Assembly: GCA_030426245.1 (NCBI GenBank)
Contig: JAUHYZ010000003.1
Coordinates: 62,001-126,000 of the forward strand
Source: Alphaproteobacteria bacterium
Lineage (GTDB): Bacteria; Pseudomonadota; Alphaproteobacteria; Sphingomonadales; Sphingomonadaceae
DNA length: 64,000 nt
Direction of reading: 5' to 3'
Shown here: positions 48,389 through 56,985 of the stretch, piece after piece
Position numbering within the stretch: the stretch's first letter is position 1
Layout: every line of letters starts with the position of its first letter
The notes under the pieces: generated by a model
What the model was told of the DNA's origin: nothing
What the model saw: the letters and a program-made list of their open reading frames with translations, nothing else
The model's database searches: none
Position numbers and translations under genes: made by a program

Positions 48389-48541
48389 GAGTCCCCGGGA
48401 GTCCCGCGTCAAGCAGGAAATGTCGCAGATCATGGTTAACACCGCGCTAAGCCCCATGAGAACGAAACGAGTCCCACACCGCATATGGAGTCCGCCCGGG
48501 CTGCGGGGACTCGATATATGGGGGTGTTGCGCCAAGGACTC
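48389..48541. promoter_or_regulatory. Cluster of six GANTC methylation sites upstream of ccrM
   Basis: Sites lie at 48389-48393, 48399-48403, 48469-48473, 48488-48492, 48508-48512 and 48537-48541, four GAGTC and two GACTC, within 153 bases. At this base composition about one in 290 bases is expected. CcrM and the divergent sulfotransferase gene share this region, so methylation could feed back on both. Confidence 0.75.
48432..48450 (-). promoter_or_regulatory. CtrA-type binding site before ccrM
   Basis: On the minus strand, the direction of ccrM, the sequence reads TTAG-N7-TTAACCAT. The CtrA consensus is TTAA-N7-TTAA, with TTAACCAT as the preferred second half, so only one base of the core differs. 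The site is about 75-90 bases from the ccrM start codon, a normal promoter distance. Confidence 0.65.
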
Positions 48542-48628
48542 TGGCGGAAATTTCCACGCAGAAATCTGCTGCGGCGATCCCGATATTGCCCTAATCCACC
48601 CGCCAGGATGGATTGAGGGAGGTAAGTC

Positions 48629-49345
48629 ATGGCATTGCAGGTGATCGGAGCGGGCCTGGGGCGGACAGGCACATTCTCGCTCAAATTCGCGCTCGAACGC
48701 CTGGGGTTCGGCGCGTGCTACCACATGTCGGAGGCGCTTGCCGGGGCGCGGCGCAATCTCCCCCTGTGGATCGAGGCCGCCAAGGGCAATGCCGATTGGG
48801 ACGCGATTTTCGAAGGCTACCGCTCCACCTGCGACTATCCGGCCTGCACCTTCTGGCGCGAATTGGCGGATTACTATCCCGAAGCGAAGGTCATTCTGAC
48901 TGTACGCGACGCCGACAACTGGTTCGATTCCGTCAACGCCACCATCTTTTCCAAGCCGCACCGCGAAACCTTCGCCGGCGGCCCCCTGAGCGAATTTTTC
49001 GAAAGCACCGTCTATTCCGATTTCGGCGACCGCATCGACGAACGCGAATTCATGACCGATTATTTCAAGCGCTGGAACCAGTCGGTCATCGATGAGGTGC
49101 CGCCCGAACGCTTGCTGGTCTATTCCGCGCGCGAAGGCTGGGGCCCGCTCTGCGAGTTTCTGGGCGTACCGCTGCCGGATGTGCCCTACCCCCGCGTCAA
49201 CAGCCGCGACGAACTCATGAGCGGCCAGGAAGAAGCCGGGCGGCACGAAGCCCAACAATCCGATCCTCCTTCCGCAGAACAGCTGGAGCAGTTTGCCCGC
49301 AACTATATCGGGCAGCTGAGGGCCGAAGCTTTCCCGGAGGTTTGA
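48629..49345 (+). CDS. Sulfotransferase family protein
   Basis: A 238-residue protein of the Sulfotransfer_4 type. The 5'-phosphosulfate-binding P-loop is GLGRTGTFSLKFALERLGFG at residues 8-27, and the 3' phosphate motif follows in ILTVRDADNWFDSV. It would move sulfate from PAPS to an alcohol or sugar. The ATG is preceded by GGGAGGTAAGTC, a strong ribosome site. It is divergent from ccrM across the GANTC-rich region. The acceptor is unknown. Confidence 0.88.
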   Translation: MALQVIGAGLGRTGTFSLKFALERLGFGACYHMSEALAGARRNLPLWIEAAKGNADWDAIFEGYRSTCDYPACTFWRELADYYPEAKVILTVRDADNWFDSVNATIFSKPHRETFAGGPLSEFFESTVYSDFGDRIDEREFMTDYFKRWNQSVIDEVPPERLLVYSAREGWGPLCEFLGVPLPDVPYPRVNSRDELMSGQEEAGRHEAQQSDPPSAEQLEQFARNYIGQLRAEAFPEV

Positions 49346-49446
49346 GCGGACCGATCGCACCATCACGCCTGTGATCCGCAAAAAATCCGGAACGATAGGC
49401 GCCGCCGGGGCTTCCAATCCTGGGAGGCTGGCACTGCAGCACGATC

Positions 49447-50460
49447 ATGTTCTCGATTGAAGTCGCCATTGGGCTGTTCCTGCTGTCGGCGGCAGTGATC
49501 GGAATTTGCGGCGTGCAAATGACGCAGCTGGCCGATCGCATTGCCGATCATACGCGCCTGGGCGAGGCGGTGGTCGGCGGGCTGCTGCTGGGCATGAGCA
49601 CATCTCTCTCCGGAACCGTGGCCTCCGTTTCCGCGGCATGGGGCGGCATGCCTTCGCTGGCCGTAGCCAACGCCATCGGCGGAATTGCCGTGCAGACCAC
49701 CTTCCTGGTGGTGGCCGATCTCGCCTACCGCCACGCCAATCTGGAACATGCCGCGGCCGATGCGAAGAACCTGCTGCAGGCGACAACGCTGATCCTGGTG
49801 CTTGGCCTCGCCCTGGCCGCCTATCTGACGCCGCCTTTCGCGATCTGGCAGATCCACCCGGTCAGCGTGGTGCTGGTGGCAGTCTATCTCTTCGGTGCCC
49901 GCACCACCGTGCGCCTGGGGCGGCAACCCAGCTGGCGGCCGGAGCGCACCGACAAGACCCGCGAAGACGTGCCGGACGAGCCGCCCGGCGATGCCTCCAG
50001 CATTACTCGGCTGGCATTCAAATTCACTGCGCTGGTCCTGGTTCTGGGCGGCGCAGGCTATGCAATCGCGGTTACCGGAGCACAGATTTCGGAGAGCTTC
50101 GGCATTTCGCAGACCGTTGTGGGTGTTCTGCTGACCGCAACGGCGACCTCGCTGCCTGAACTGGTGACCACGCTCGCGGCCGTGCGGCGCGGCGCACTGC
50201 AACTCGCCGTCGGCGGCATCATCGGCGGCAACACATTCGACGTGCTGTTCCTCAGCCTGTCCGATGCGGCCTATCGCGGCGGCTCGATCTATCACGCGAT
50301 TCCCGCGCGTGACGCGCTGATGATCGCGGGCAGCATCGTGATCACTGCAATCCTGTTGATGGGGCTCATCATGCGTGACCGGCGCGGGATCGGTTTTGAA
50401 GGCGTGGCGATCCTGCTGGTCTATGCCGCGCTGGTGGGGGTTCAGATTTCGCTCGGCTAG
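49447..50460 (+). CDS. Sodium/calcium exchanger-like membrane protein with degenerate first alpha repeat
   Basis: A 337-residue protein with about ten membrane helices and the two inverted halves of the CaCA family. The second alpha repeat is canonical (ATATSLPELVTTLAAVRRG with GGIIGGNTFD). In the first, the expected SLPE-type acidic residue is lost (MSTSLSGTVASVSAAWGG) and GNxxGSN has become ANAIGGIAV. Ion binding needs both repeats, so transport function or ion choice may have changed. No neighbouring gene explains a role. Confidence 0.82.
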   Translation: MFSIEVAIGLFLLSAAVIGICGVQMTQLADRIADHTRLGEAVVGGLLLGMSTSLSGTVASVSAAWGGMPSLAVANAIGGIAVQTTFLVVADLAYRHANLEHAAADAKNLLQATTLILVLGLALAAYLTPPFAIWQIHPVSVVLVAVYLFGARTTVRLGRQPSWRPERTDKTREDVPDEPPGDASSITRLAFKFTALVLVLGGAGYAIAVTGAQISESFGISQTVVGVLLTATATSLPELVTTLAAVRRGALQLAVGGIIGGNTFDVLFLSLSDAAYRGGSIYHAIPARDALMIAGSIVITAILLMGLIMRDRRGIGFEGVAILLVYAALVGVQISLG

Positions 50461-50492
50461 GTTATGCTGCCGCATCATCGCGCTCGCTGCGC

Positions 50493-51617
50493 ATGCAAAG
50501 CAGATCATGGAGAAATGCCGGTTTGGCCTGCCAATTCAGAAAACTCGCCCGTCTGATTTCTGCCTTCTTCCTGCTTCTGGCAGCCACGCTTTCATCGCTT
50601 CCGGCCCATGCCGCGGCCCCTGCCGGGGAAATGAACATCGCCACGCGCGAAGCGCCGCCCTTCGCCATGAAGGGCGAAGACGGCGAATGGCACGGCCTGG
50701 CGATCGACCTGTGGCGCGGCATCGCGGAGGACCGCGGCTTCGAATACCGCTTCACCGAGACCGAGCTTTCCGAGATGGTCGATGGCCTTGCAGCGGGCGA
50801 ATACGATGCCAGCGTCGGCGCGCTGACGGTGACTTCGCAGCGCGAAGAGCAAGTCGATTTCACGCAGCCCTTCTTCACCACCGGCTTCGGCATCGCGGTG
50901 CAAAAATCGCCTACGGCTTGGCTGTCATTGTTGCAGAACTTCTTCACCTGGGATTTCCTCCAGGCCGTGCTTGCCCTGTCGGCATTGCTGCTGTTCGTCG
51001 GCGTACTGTTCTGGCTGGCGGAAAGAAAAACCAATTCCGAAGAATTCCCGCGCGAAGCGAAAGGCATCGGATCCGGCTTCTGGTTTTCCGCCGTTACGAT
51101 GACCACGGTCGGCTATGGCGACAAGGCGCCGCGCACGCCCGCAGGCAAGATCGTGGCCCTGGTCTGGATGTTCGCGGCCATTCTGATCATCTCCACCTTC
51201 ACCGGCATGATTGCCTCCTCGCTGACCACCGGGCGGCTCGCCGGGGCAGTCTCCGGGCCAGGTGATCTGCCGGATGTGGCCGTAGGATCGATCGAAGGCA
51301 CGGCAAGCGATGCATGGCTGCGGGACGAGCGGGTCGGTTTCACTTCCTATGACAGCGTGGAAGCCGGGCTGGCTGCATTGCGCGCAGGCGAAATCGACGC
51401 TTTCGTCTATGACGAGCCGCTGCTGCGCTACATGGTGCGCTCGGCAGGCAGCAAGGAACTGAAGCTGCTTCCCGGCACGTTCGGCCGCCAGGATTACGGC
51501 ATAGCGCTGCCCCAGGGCAGCCCGCTGCGCGAAGAAATCGATATCGCCCTGCTTCGCCGGATCGAGAGCGACGATTGGCGGCGCGAGGTCGTCGCCACGC
51601 TGGGCGGCCGCGACTGA
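50493..51617 (+). CDS. GluR0-like ligand-gated potassium channel
   Basis: A 374-residue protein that has a periplasmic binding fold split around a pore: signal peptide (FFLLLAATLSSLPAHA), S1 half (MNIATREAPPFAMKGEDG to VDFTQPFFTTGFGIAVQ), first membrane helix, pore loop with the potassium filter TTVGYGDKAPRT, second helix, and S2 half (VAVGSIEGTASDAWL to DAFVYDEPLLRYMV). This matches prokaryotic glutamate-receptor channels of the GluR0 type. The ligand is likely an amino acid (REEQVDF gives the Arg expected to hold a carboxylate). Confidence 0.88.
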   Translation: MQSRSWRNAGLACQFRKLARLISAFFLLLAATLSSLPAHAAAPAGEMNIATREAPPFAMKGEDGEWHGLAIDLWRGIAEDRGFEYRFTETELSEMVDGLAAGEYDASVGALTVTSQREEQVDFTQPFFTTGFGIAVQKSPTAWLSLLQNFFTWDFLQAVLALSALLLFVGVLFWLAERKTNSEEFPREAKGIGSGFWFSAVTMTTVGYGDKAPRTPAGKIVALVWMFAAILIISTFTGMIASSLTTGRLAGAVSGPGDLPDVAVGSIEGTASDAWLRDERVGFTSYDSVEAGLAALRAGEIDAFVYDEPLLRYMVRSAGSKELKLLPGTFGRQDYGIALPQGSPLREEIDIALLRRIESDDWRREVVATLGGRD

Positions 51618-51623
51618 TCCAAG

Positions 51624-52259
51624 CTACAACAGCGTCAGTTGGGCCACCGGGGCGAAACTGCGCCGGTGCAGCGGCGTCGGCCCATTGCGGCGCAGCGCCT
51701 CCAGATGTTCCTTCGTGCCATAGCCCTTGTTCCGTTCCCAGCCGAAACCGGGATGGTCCCGCGCCGCTTCCACCATCAGGCGGTCGCGATATGTCTTGGC
51801 GAGAATCGACGCCGCCGAAATGCATGGTTCCAGCGCATCCCCGCCGACCACCGCCCGCGCATTCCAGCGCCATTCTTCGTGCCGCCCGGCCGGGGTCAGA
51901 TTGCCGTCCACCAGCACTTCGCCCGGCTCCGCATCCAGACAGTGGCAGAGCCGCCCCACGGCCTGGGCCATGGCCAGCATGGTGGCCTGGAAGATATTCA
52001 GCCGGTCGATCGCCTCGACATCGACCACACCGATGCCCCATGCGCAGCGCGCCTTGATGCTCGCTTCCAGTTTTTCGCGGCGCGCGGCCGTCAGCACCTT
52101 CGAATCGTCGAGACCTGCAGGTCGCGGCTTGCATAGGACGACAGCAGCCGCCACAACTGGTCCAGCCAGCGGGCCGCGGCCAGCCTCGTCCACACCTGCG
52201 ACGAGGCTTTCGCAGCCAAGCCGAACCGAAAAATCAGGATGAGGACTTCCAGAGAGCAT
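51624..52259 (-). CDS. rnhB: Ribonuclease HII
   Basis: RNase HII removes RNA primers and single ribonucleotides from DNA. The 211-residue protein has [20 protein letters not shown] with the first catalytic Asp and Glu, then DSKVL and the C-terminal [16 protein letters not shown] with [14 protein letters not shown]. The start used ([10 protein letters not shown]) is the first Met that fits the family; longer upstream codons run into the divergent gene. Its ATG overlaps the start codon of the divergent sugar dehydrogenase gene in CATG. Confidence 0.95.
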   Translation of the reverse strand: MLSGSPHPDFSVRLGCESLVAGVDEAGRGPLAGPVVAAAVVLCKPRPAGLDDSKVLTAARREKLEASIKARCAWGIGVVDVEAIDRLNIFQATMLAMAQAVGRLCHCLDAEPGEVLVDGNLTPAGRHEEWRWNARAVVGGDALEPCISAASILAKTYRDRLMVEAARDHPGFGWERNKGYGTKEHLEALRRNGPTPLHRRSFAPVAQLTLL

Positions 52260-53421
52260 GATCGTTTCCAAACCCGCCTTTCGCACCCTTTTATTCTCGC
52301 CCCTGCTGCTGGCCGCAAGCTGCAGTACGCCGGCACCCACAGGAAACGGCACCGAGCCGGAAAACACCTCCGCCGATCCGTTCAGTATCGAGGAGATGGC
52401 ATCGCTGGACGAAGGCTGGGGACTCGCATTCGAGCCTGGAACCGGCAACCTGTTCGTCACCGAGAAGGCCGGCACGATGAAATTCTACCAGCCGTCTAAT
52501 GGCAGGCTGGGTACGGTTTCGGAAGGCCTGCCGGAGGTTTCCTATGGCGGCCAGGGCGGATTTGGCGACATCGCCTTCGCCCCCGATTATGCCGAGAGCA
52601 AGCGCATCTATCTGAGCTGGGTCGAAGCCGGTGAAGGTGAAACGCGCGGCGCGGTACTGGGCCGCGGCAAACTGATCTGCGAAGAGCAGGACACCTGCAA
52701 GGTCGACGGGCTGGAGGTCATCTGGCGGCAGACCCCGAAAGTGGAAGGCGGGGCGCATTTCTCCCACCGCATCGCCTTCTCCCCAGATGGGCAGTACATG
52801 TTCGTTTCCAGCGGGGAACGCGCCAAGGAGGATCCAGCTCAGGATCTCTCCAACAATCTGGGCACGATCCTGCGATTGCTACCCGACGGCACACCTGCCC
52901 CGGGCAACCCGTTCGAGGACCGCGGCGGCGTCAGCGCGCAAATCTGGTCCTACGGCCACCGCAACGTGCTGGGCCTGGATTTCGACGAGGAAGGCCGCCT
53001 GTGGGATGTGGAGCATGGCCCGCGCGGCGGAGACGAGCTCAACCTGGTCAAGCCGGGCCAGAATTATGGCTGGCCGCTGGTTTCCGGCGGCGTCCATTAC
53101 AACGGCGATCCCATTCCAGACCATTCGACCCGTCCCGACCTGGCCGGCCCGGCAGTGAACTGGACTCCGGTGATCGCACCGGGCGACTTCCTGTTCTACG
53201 AAGGCTCTCTGTTTTCCGGCTGGCAAGGCGATGCCCTCATTACCGGCCTGGGCCCGCAATTGATCGTTCGCGTCGAGATCGATGGAGAAGATGCGCAGGA
53301 AGTGGCACGTTACGAATTCGAAAGCCGCATCCGCGATATTGCCGAAGATAGCGACGGCGCCCTGTGGATCGTCACCGACGGACCGGAAAGCAAGCTGCTT
53401 AAGCTGACGCCGAAATCCTGA
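52258..53421 (+). CDS. PQQ-dependent sugar dehydrogenase (YliI/Asd-like), lipoprotein
   Basis: A 387-residue six-blade propeller protein (GSDH family). The start has a lipoprotein signal with [10 protein letters not shown]. Family elements include [45 protein letters not shown] and [23 protein letters not shown], where the His/Arg and calcium-contact positions of the soluble aldose dehydrogenase type are expected. It would oxidise aldose sugars in the periplasm with bound PQQ. The ATG overlaps that of rnhB on the other strand. Confidence 0.9.
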   Translation: MIVSKPAFRTLLFSPLLLAASCSTPAPTGNGTEPENTSADPFSIEEMASLDEGWGLAFEPGTGNLFVTEKAGTMKFYQPSNGRLGTVSEGLPEVSYGGQGGFGDIAFAPDYAESKRIYLSWVEAGEGETRGAVLGRGKLICEEQDTCKVDGLEVIWRQTPKVEGGAHFSHRIAFSPDGQYMFVSSGERAKEDPAQDLSNNLGTILRLLPDGTPAPGNPFEDRGGVSAQIWSYGHRNVLGLDFDEEGRLWDVEHGPRGGDELNLVKPGQNYGWPLVSGGVHYNGDPIPDHSTRPDLAGPAVNWTPVIAPGDFLFYEGSLFSGWQGDALITGLGPQLIVRVEIDGEDAQEVARYEFESRIRDIAEDSDGALWIVTDGPESKLLKLTPKS

Positions 53422-53467
53422 CTTTTCGTTGCATGGGCCCGCGCCCTCGCCTATCGGCGCGCGGCCC

Positions 53468-54007
53468 ATGGACGATACTGAACCCACACTGATCCCCCTC
53501 GACCAGGTCGAACCGGCGATGATCGAAGAAGTGCTGGACCGCGCCTTCGGCTCCGATCGCCATGGGCGCACGGCCTATAAGGTGCGCGAAGGCACCGATT
53601 GGCTGCCCGCGCTCAGCTTCGCCGCGCTGGATAAAGACGATATGCTGGTCGGCACGATTCAGGTCTGGCCGGTCGCCCTTGAAGACGAAGACGGGAAACA
53701 GCACCCCATGCTGATGGTCGGCCCGGTCGCCGTGATCCCTGAACGACAGAATGAAGGATACGGCCAGGCGCTGATGCTGGCGATGCTGTCCGCGCTGGAC
53801 GAGCGTGCGCCGCTTCCACAGGTGCTGATCGGCGATGCAGACTATTACGGGCGCTTCTTCGGCTTTTCCGACGCGCCGACCGCTGGATGGACGCTGCCCG
53901 GCCCTTGGGACCCCGGCAGGTTACTGGTTCGTGCCGCCAATCCCGCGGTGCTCCCGGCAAAAGGCGCGCTGGGCCCGTGGCGGAGCCACTTGGCGAATAG
54001 TGGCTGA
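53468..54007 (+). CDS. GNAT-family N-acetyltransferase
   Basis: A 179-residue protein with the acetyl-CoA loop MVGPVAVIPERQNEGYGQAL (near 85-104) preceded by GTIQVWPVAL and followed by VLIGDADYYGRFFGFS, the pattern of YhbS-type acetyltransferases. The start MDDTEPTL is preferred over a GTG/ATG 13 codons upstream. It is 17 bases ahead of the Nudix gene and probably co-transcribed with it and cca. The substrate is unknown. Confidence 0.9.
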   Translation: MDDTEPTLIPLDQVEPAMIEEVLDRAFGSDRHGRTAYKVREGTDWLPALSFAALDKDDMLVGTIQVWPVALEDEDGKQHPMLMVGPVAVIPERQNEGYGQALMLAMLSALDERAPLPQVLIGDADYYGRFFGFSDAPTAGWTLPGPWDPGRLLVRAANPAVLPAKGALGPWRSHLANSG

Positions 54008-54024
54008 TCTGGCAACGCTCCTGC

Positions 54025-54654
54025 ATGGGCCTGCTGCTGGACAAACTGACGCGGATTTTCGAGGAAGGGCACGGTGACGAGCTGCCCGGCCTCCGCAACG
54101 ATGCGGTTTTCGCGCCGCCGGGCCGCCCGCGTCCCGCCGCCGTGCTGATCGGCGTCACCGACCGGCCCGAACCCGGCCTGCTGCTGACGCACCGCCCGAT
54201 GGAAATGCGCCAGCATGCCGGCCAGGTCGCCTTTCCGGGCGGCAAACTGGACCACGGAGAGGACGCCGTCACCGCCGCGCTGCGCGAAACGCATGAGGAG
54301 CTGGGCATCCAGCCTGCCGAAATATCGATCATCGGCACCAGCGACCTTTTCGTGACCGGCAGCGGATACGAAATTACGCCGGTTCTCGGCCTGATGCGGC
54401 CGGACCTGCCGATCACGCCGAATCCGGAAGAAGTCTCCGGTTGGTTCGAAGCGCCCCTGCGCTATGTCTTCGATCCTGCGAACCGGTCACGCAAGCGGGG
54501 CGAGTTCCGCGGCCATACGCGCGAATTCACGGAGATTGTCTGGGAAGGGCACAGGATCTGGGGCGTGACCGCCGCGATCATAGAGAACCTTTCGAACCGC
54601 ATGGCGTGGGAAGGCTTGGGGGAAGGCTTGGGGAAAGGCCTGGCCGATGACTGA
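54025..54654 (+). CDS. CoA pyrophosphatase (Nudix, YeaB/NudL type)
   Basis: A 209-residue Nudix hydrolase with the complete Nudix box GGKLDHGEDAVTAALRETHE-ELGI preceded by QHAGQVAFPGG, the UPF0035 sequence of CoA pyrophosphatases. The C-terminus has a Glu-Gly-Leu repeat (EGLGEGLGKGLADD) written by repeated GAAGGCTTGGGG units. The stop overlaps the cca start by 8 bases. It would split CoA into 4'-phosphopantetheine and adenosine 3',5'-bisphosphate. Confidence 0.92.
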   Translation: MGLLLDKLTRIFEEGHGDELPGLRNDAVFAPPGRPRPAAVLIGVTDRPEPGLLLTHRPMEMRQHAGQVAFPGGKLDHGEDAVTAALRETHEELGIQPAEISIIGTSDLFVTGSGYEITPVLGLMRPDLPITPNPEEVSGWFEAPLRYVFDPANRSRKRGEFRGHTREFTEIVWEGHRIWGVTAAIIENLSNRMAWEGLGEGLGKGLADD

Positions 54655-55822
54655 GCGGCTGCCTGCGGCGGAATGGACGAAGCGCGCGGATCTGGCACGC
54701 TTTGCAGAGGCGCTGGGGCCCGGCAATGCCCGCTGGGTAGGCGGCGCCGTGCGCGACACGCTGCTGGGCGAAGAGGTCAAGGACGTCGATTGCGCCACTC
54801 CGCTGGAGCCGCTGGACGTCATGCGCAGGCTTAAGCGTGCCGGCATCACGACCGTCCCCACCGGGATCGACCACGGCACCGTTACCGCCGTGCTCGAAGG
54901 CGGGAATGTGGAAGTCACCACCTTGCGCCGCGACGTCGCGACGGACGGACGGCGCGCCACCGTGGAATATGCCAGCGATTGGCAGGAAGACGCCGCGCGG
55001 CGCGATTTCACCATCAATGCGCTGTTTGCCGATCCGCAGACGCTGGAGATTCACGACTATTTCGGCGGGCGGGAAGATCTGGCCAAACGGCGCGTGCGCT
55101 TTATCGGCGACGCGCGCCAGCGCATTCACGAAGATCACCTGCGCATCCTGCGGTATTACCGGTTCCAGGCGCGCTTCGGATCGGAACTGGATGAGGAGGC
55201 GGAGCAGGCCTGCGCAGAGCTTGCATCCACGCTCAAGGGACTCTCGCGCGAACGCGTGGCGATGGAACTGCTCAACCTGCTCGGCCTGCCGGATCCGTGC
55301 TCCACGATTGCCAGGATGCATGCAAATGGCGTGCTTCAGGTTGTGCTGCCCGAAGCGACGCGCCCGACGATTGCCGTGCTGGAACGGCTGATTGCGGCCG
55401 AGGAAGCGGCGGGGACGGTGCCCCACCCCATCCGCCGGATGGCCGCCCTGCTTCCGCCTTCCCCGCCAGTTGCGCAAACCGTGGCCGCCCGGCTGCGCCT
55501 GTCGCGACAGCAGCGCGCGCGCCTGACCTGCGCGGCGGAGCGTGTGGCAAGCGATGCCGCCAATCCGCGGGGCCTGGCCTACCGCGAAGGAAAACAGGGC
55601 GCGATCGACCGCCTGTTGCTGGAGGGGCAGGCTATTGGGCAATTGGAAGGCTGGGAAATTCCCGAACTCCCGCTGAAAGGCGGCGAGATCGTTCAGCGCG
55701 GCGTCGCCAAGGGGCCTGAGGTCGCCCGTATGCTGCGCCGGGTGGAAGCGCGCTGGATCGAGGAAGGCTTTCCCGGCAGGGCGCGCGTCGAGGCCATTCT
55801 GGCCGAATTGCTCGGCTCCTGA
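54647..55822 (+). CDS. cca: CCA tRNA nucleotidyltransferase / poly(A) polymerase family
   Basis: A 391-residue class II nucleotidyltransferase that builds or repairs the CCA end of tRNA. The motif WVGGAVRDTLLGEEVKDVDCA (near 27-47) carries the catalytic Asp pair, followed by DGRRATVEY and RRDFTINALFADPQ, then RFIGDARQRIHEDHLRILRYYR. The ATG sits inside the 3' end of the Nudix gene. The family also contains poly(A) polymerases, so the exact product is uncertain, but CCA addition is the usual role in alphaproteobacteria. Confidence 0.94.
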   Translation: MTERLPAAEWTKRADLARFAEALGPGNARWVGGAVRDTLLGEEVKDVDCATPLEPLDVMRRLKRAGITTVPTGIDHGTVTAVLEGGNVEVTTLRRDVATDGRRATVEYASDWQEDAARRDFTINALFADPQTLEIHDYFGGREDLAKRRVRFIGDARQRIHEDHLRILRYYRFQARFGSELDEEAEQACAELASTLKGLSRERVAMELLNLLGLPDPCSTIARMHANGVLQVVLPEATRPTIAVLERLIAAEEAAGTVPHPIRRMAALLPPSPPVAQTVAARLRLSRQQRARLTCAAERVASDAANPRGLAYREGKQGAIDRLLLEGQAIGQLEGWEIPELPLKGGEIVQRGVAKGPEVARMLRRVEARWIEEGFPGRARVEAILAELLGS

Positions 55823-56152
55823 ACAAAACCCCATTCTGCGCTTCATCGCCGCTTCATCGGCAAAAGGCTAGGCAATGGCTGTTGCCAACCTCTCCATTTG
55901 ATGGAAAAGGTGGCAGCGACATATTGCGAGCACTGGATTTCCAGGAGGGACCCAGTGTGATCGGCGAGCGTTGGAACGTTAACCGTTCCGTCAAGCGGGC
56001 CTCTGGCCGGCAATGCTGCGGATCTTGACCATGCGCATCCGGCTATTTTTGCCAACCGCGCGCTCGTTTCCCGTTCTTGCGTGTTTTCGCGCAGGGTTTC
56101 GCCCTTATCCGGGCGTGAGAATTTTTTGGTTTGGAAGTTACGGAGTAAATTG
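55823..56152. other. Structured intergenic region before the secreted repeat gene
   Basis: This 330-base gap has several short inverted repeats, GGCAA/TTGCC (55871-55886), CACTGG/CCAGTG (55931-55957) and GGAACG/CGTTCC around TTAAC (55973-55989), and an A/T-rich stretch with ATTTTTTGG just before the next start. It probably holds the promoter and 5' leader of the 56153 gene. No small gene with a good ribosome site was found in it. Confidence 0.4.
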
Positions 56153-56914
56153 ATGAGATTTTCAAGACTGATCGCTGCTTCACTGCTCGCAGCAGCAAGT
56201 GTCCCGGCGGCGGTGAACGCTCAGGCCGAAGCGCCGCAGGTGGAAGTAACCGTAGGCGCGACCGTCTATGGGCCGGAAGGCAACCCCGTAGGCCCAGTTG
56301 CCGAAACGGGTGAAGGTTATGTGGTGATCAATACCGGCACCAACATGGCCACTCTGCCTGCCAATGCCGTTGGCCGGAACGCCGAAGAGCAGCTCATCAT
56401 CAGCATGACGAAGGAGCAGCTCGACGCCGCAATCGCTCAGGCGACCCAGGAAGCCGAAGCCGCGCTGGCCGCTGCATTGGTGACCGGCGCCCCCGTCAGC
56501 ACTTCCGACGGTGTTGTTGTCGGCACGGTCGGTACCGTCACCGGCACCGAATCCGTGGTTCTGGTGCACAACACGGCGGGCGAAATTGCCCTGCCGCGCA
56601 CCCAGTTCACCACTGACGCCAATGGCGGCGCGATGCTGGTATTCAGCGAAGAGCAGCTTAACGCCGCACTTGCTCCGCGTCAGGAAGCTGCCGCAGCTGT
56701 TGCCGAAGCCCTCGTCGCCGGCGCCGCAGTCGCTACTTCGGATGGCGTTGCCGTCGGCACCGTGAAGGAAATCGGCGAGGACGGTACGGTCGTCGTCGAA
56801 CGCGAAACCGGCCCGATCGCTTTCCCATCAGACCAGTTCATGGTCAATGCGGATGGCGGCCTGGCGCTGCGCTTCACCGACGAGCAGCTCAAGGCGGCAC
56901 TCGGCGGCGGCTAA
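56153..56914 (+). CDS. Secreted protein of three tandem repeats
   Basis: A 253-residue protein with a signal peptide (LIAASLLAAASVPAAVNAQA) followed by three related blocks of about 70-75 residues, each with a start like GA-V-SDG-VVGTV, a strand segment, an end like F--(D/N)A(D/N)GG--L-F, and a closing helix EEQL-AAL. The first block is less similar than blocks two and three. The pattern resembles PRC-barrel-like strands but I cannot name a family. The ATG is chosen for the signal peptide, with GGAG about 10 bases upstream. Periplasmic or surface role is inferred. Confidence 0.75.
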   Translation: MRFSRLIAASLLAAASVPAAVNAQAEAPQVEVTVGATVYGPEGNPVGPVAETGEGYVVINTGTNMATLPANAVGRNAEEQLIISMTKEQLDAAIAQATQEAEAALAAALVTGAPVSTSDGVVVGTVGTVTGTESVVLVHNTAGEIALPRTQFTTDANGGAMLVFSEEQLNAALAPRQEAAAAVAEALVAGAAVATSDGVAVGTVKEIGEDGTVVVERETGPIAFPSDQFMVNADGGLALRFTDEQLKAALGGG

Positions 56915-56950
56915 GCCAGCCACGGGATCGCATCCTGAATGAAACGAAAC

Positions 56951-56982
56951 GGCCGGAGGCGAGAAATCGCTTCCGGCCTTTT
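56951..56982. terminator. Bidirectional terminator between repeat gene and parC
   Basis: Arms GGCCGGAGGCG (56951-56961) and CGCTTCCGGCC (56968-56978), one wobble pair, are followed by TTTTCC on the plus strand, with outer AACGG/CCGTT extending the stem. It sits 36 bases after one stop and just before the other, convergent, stop at 56986. Confidence 0.8.
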
Positions 56983-56985
56983 CCG

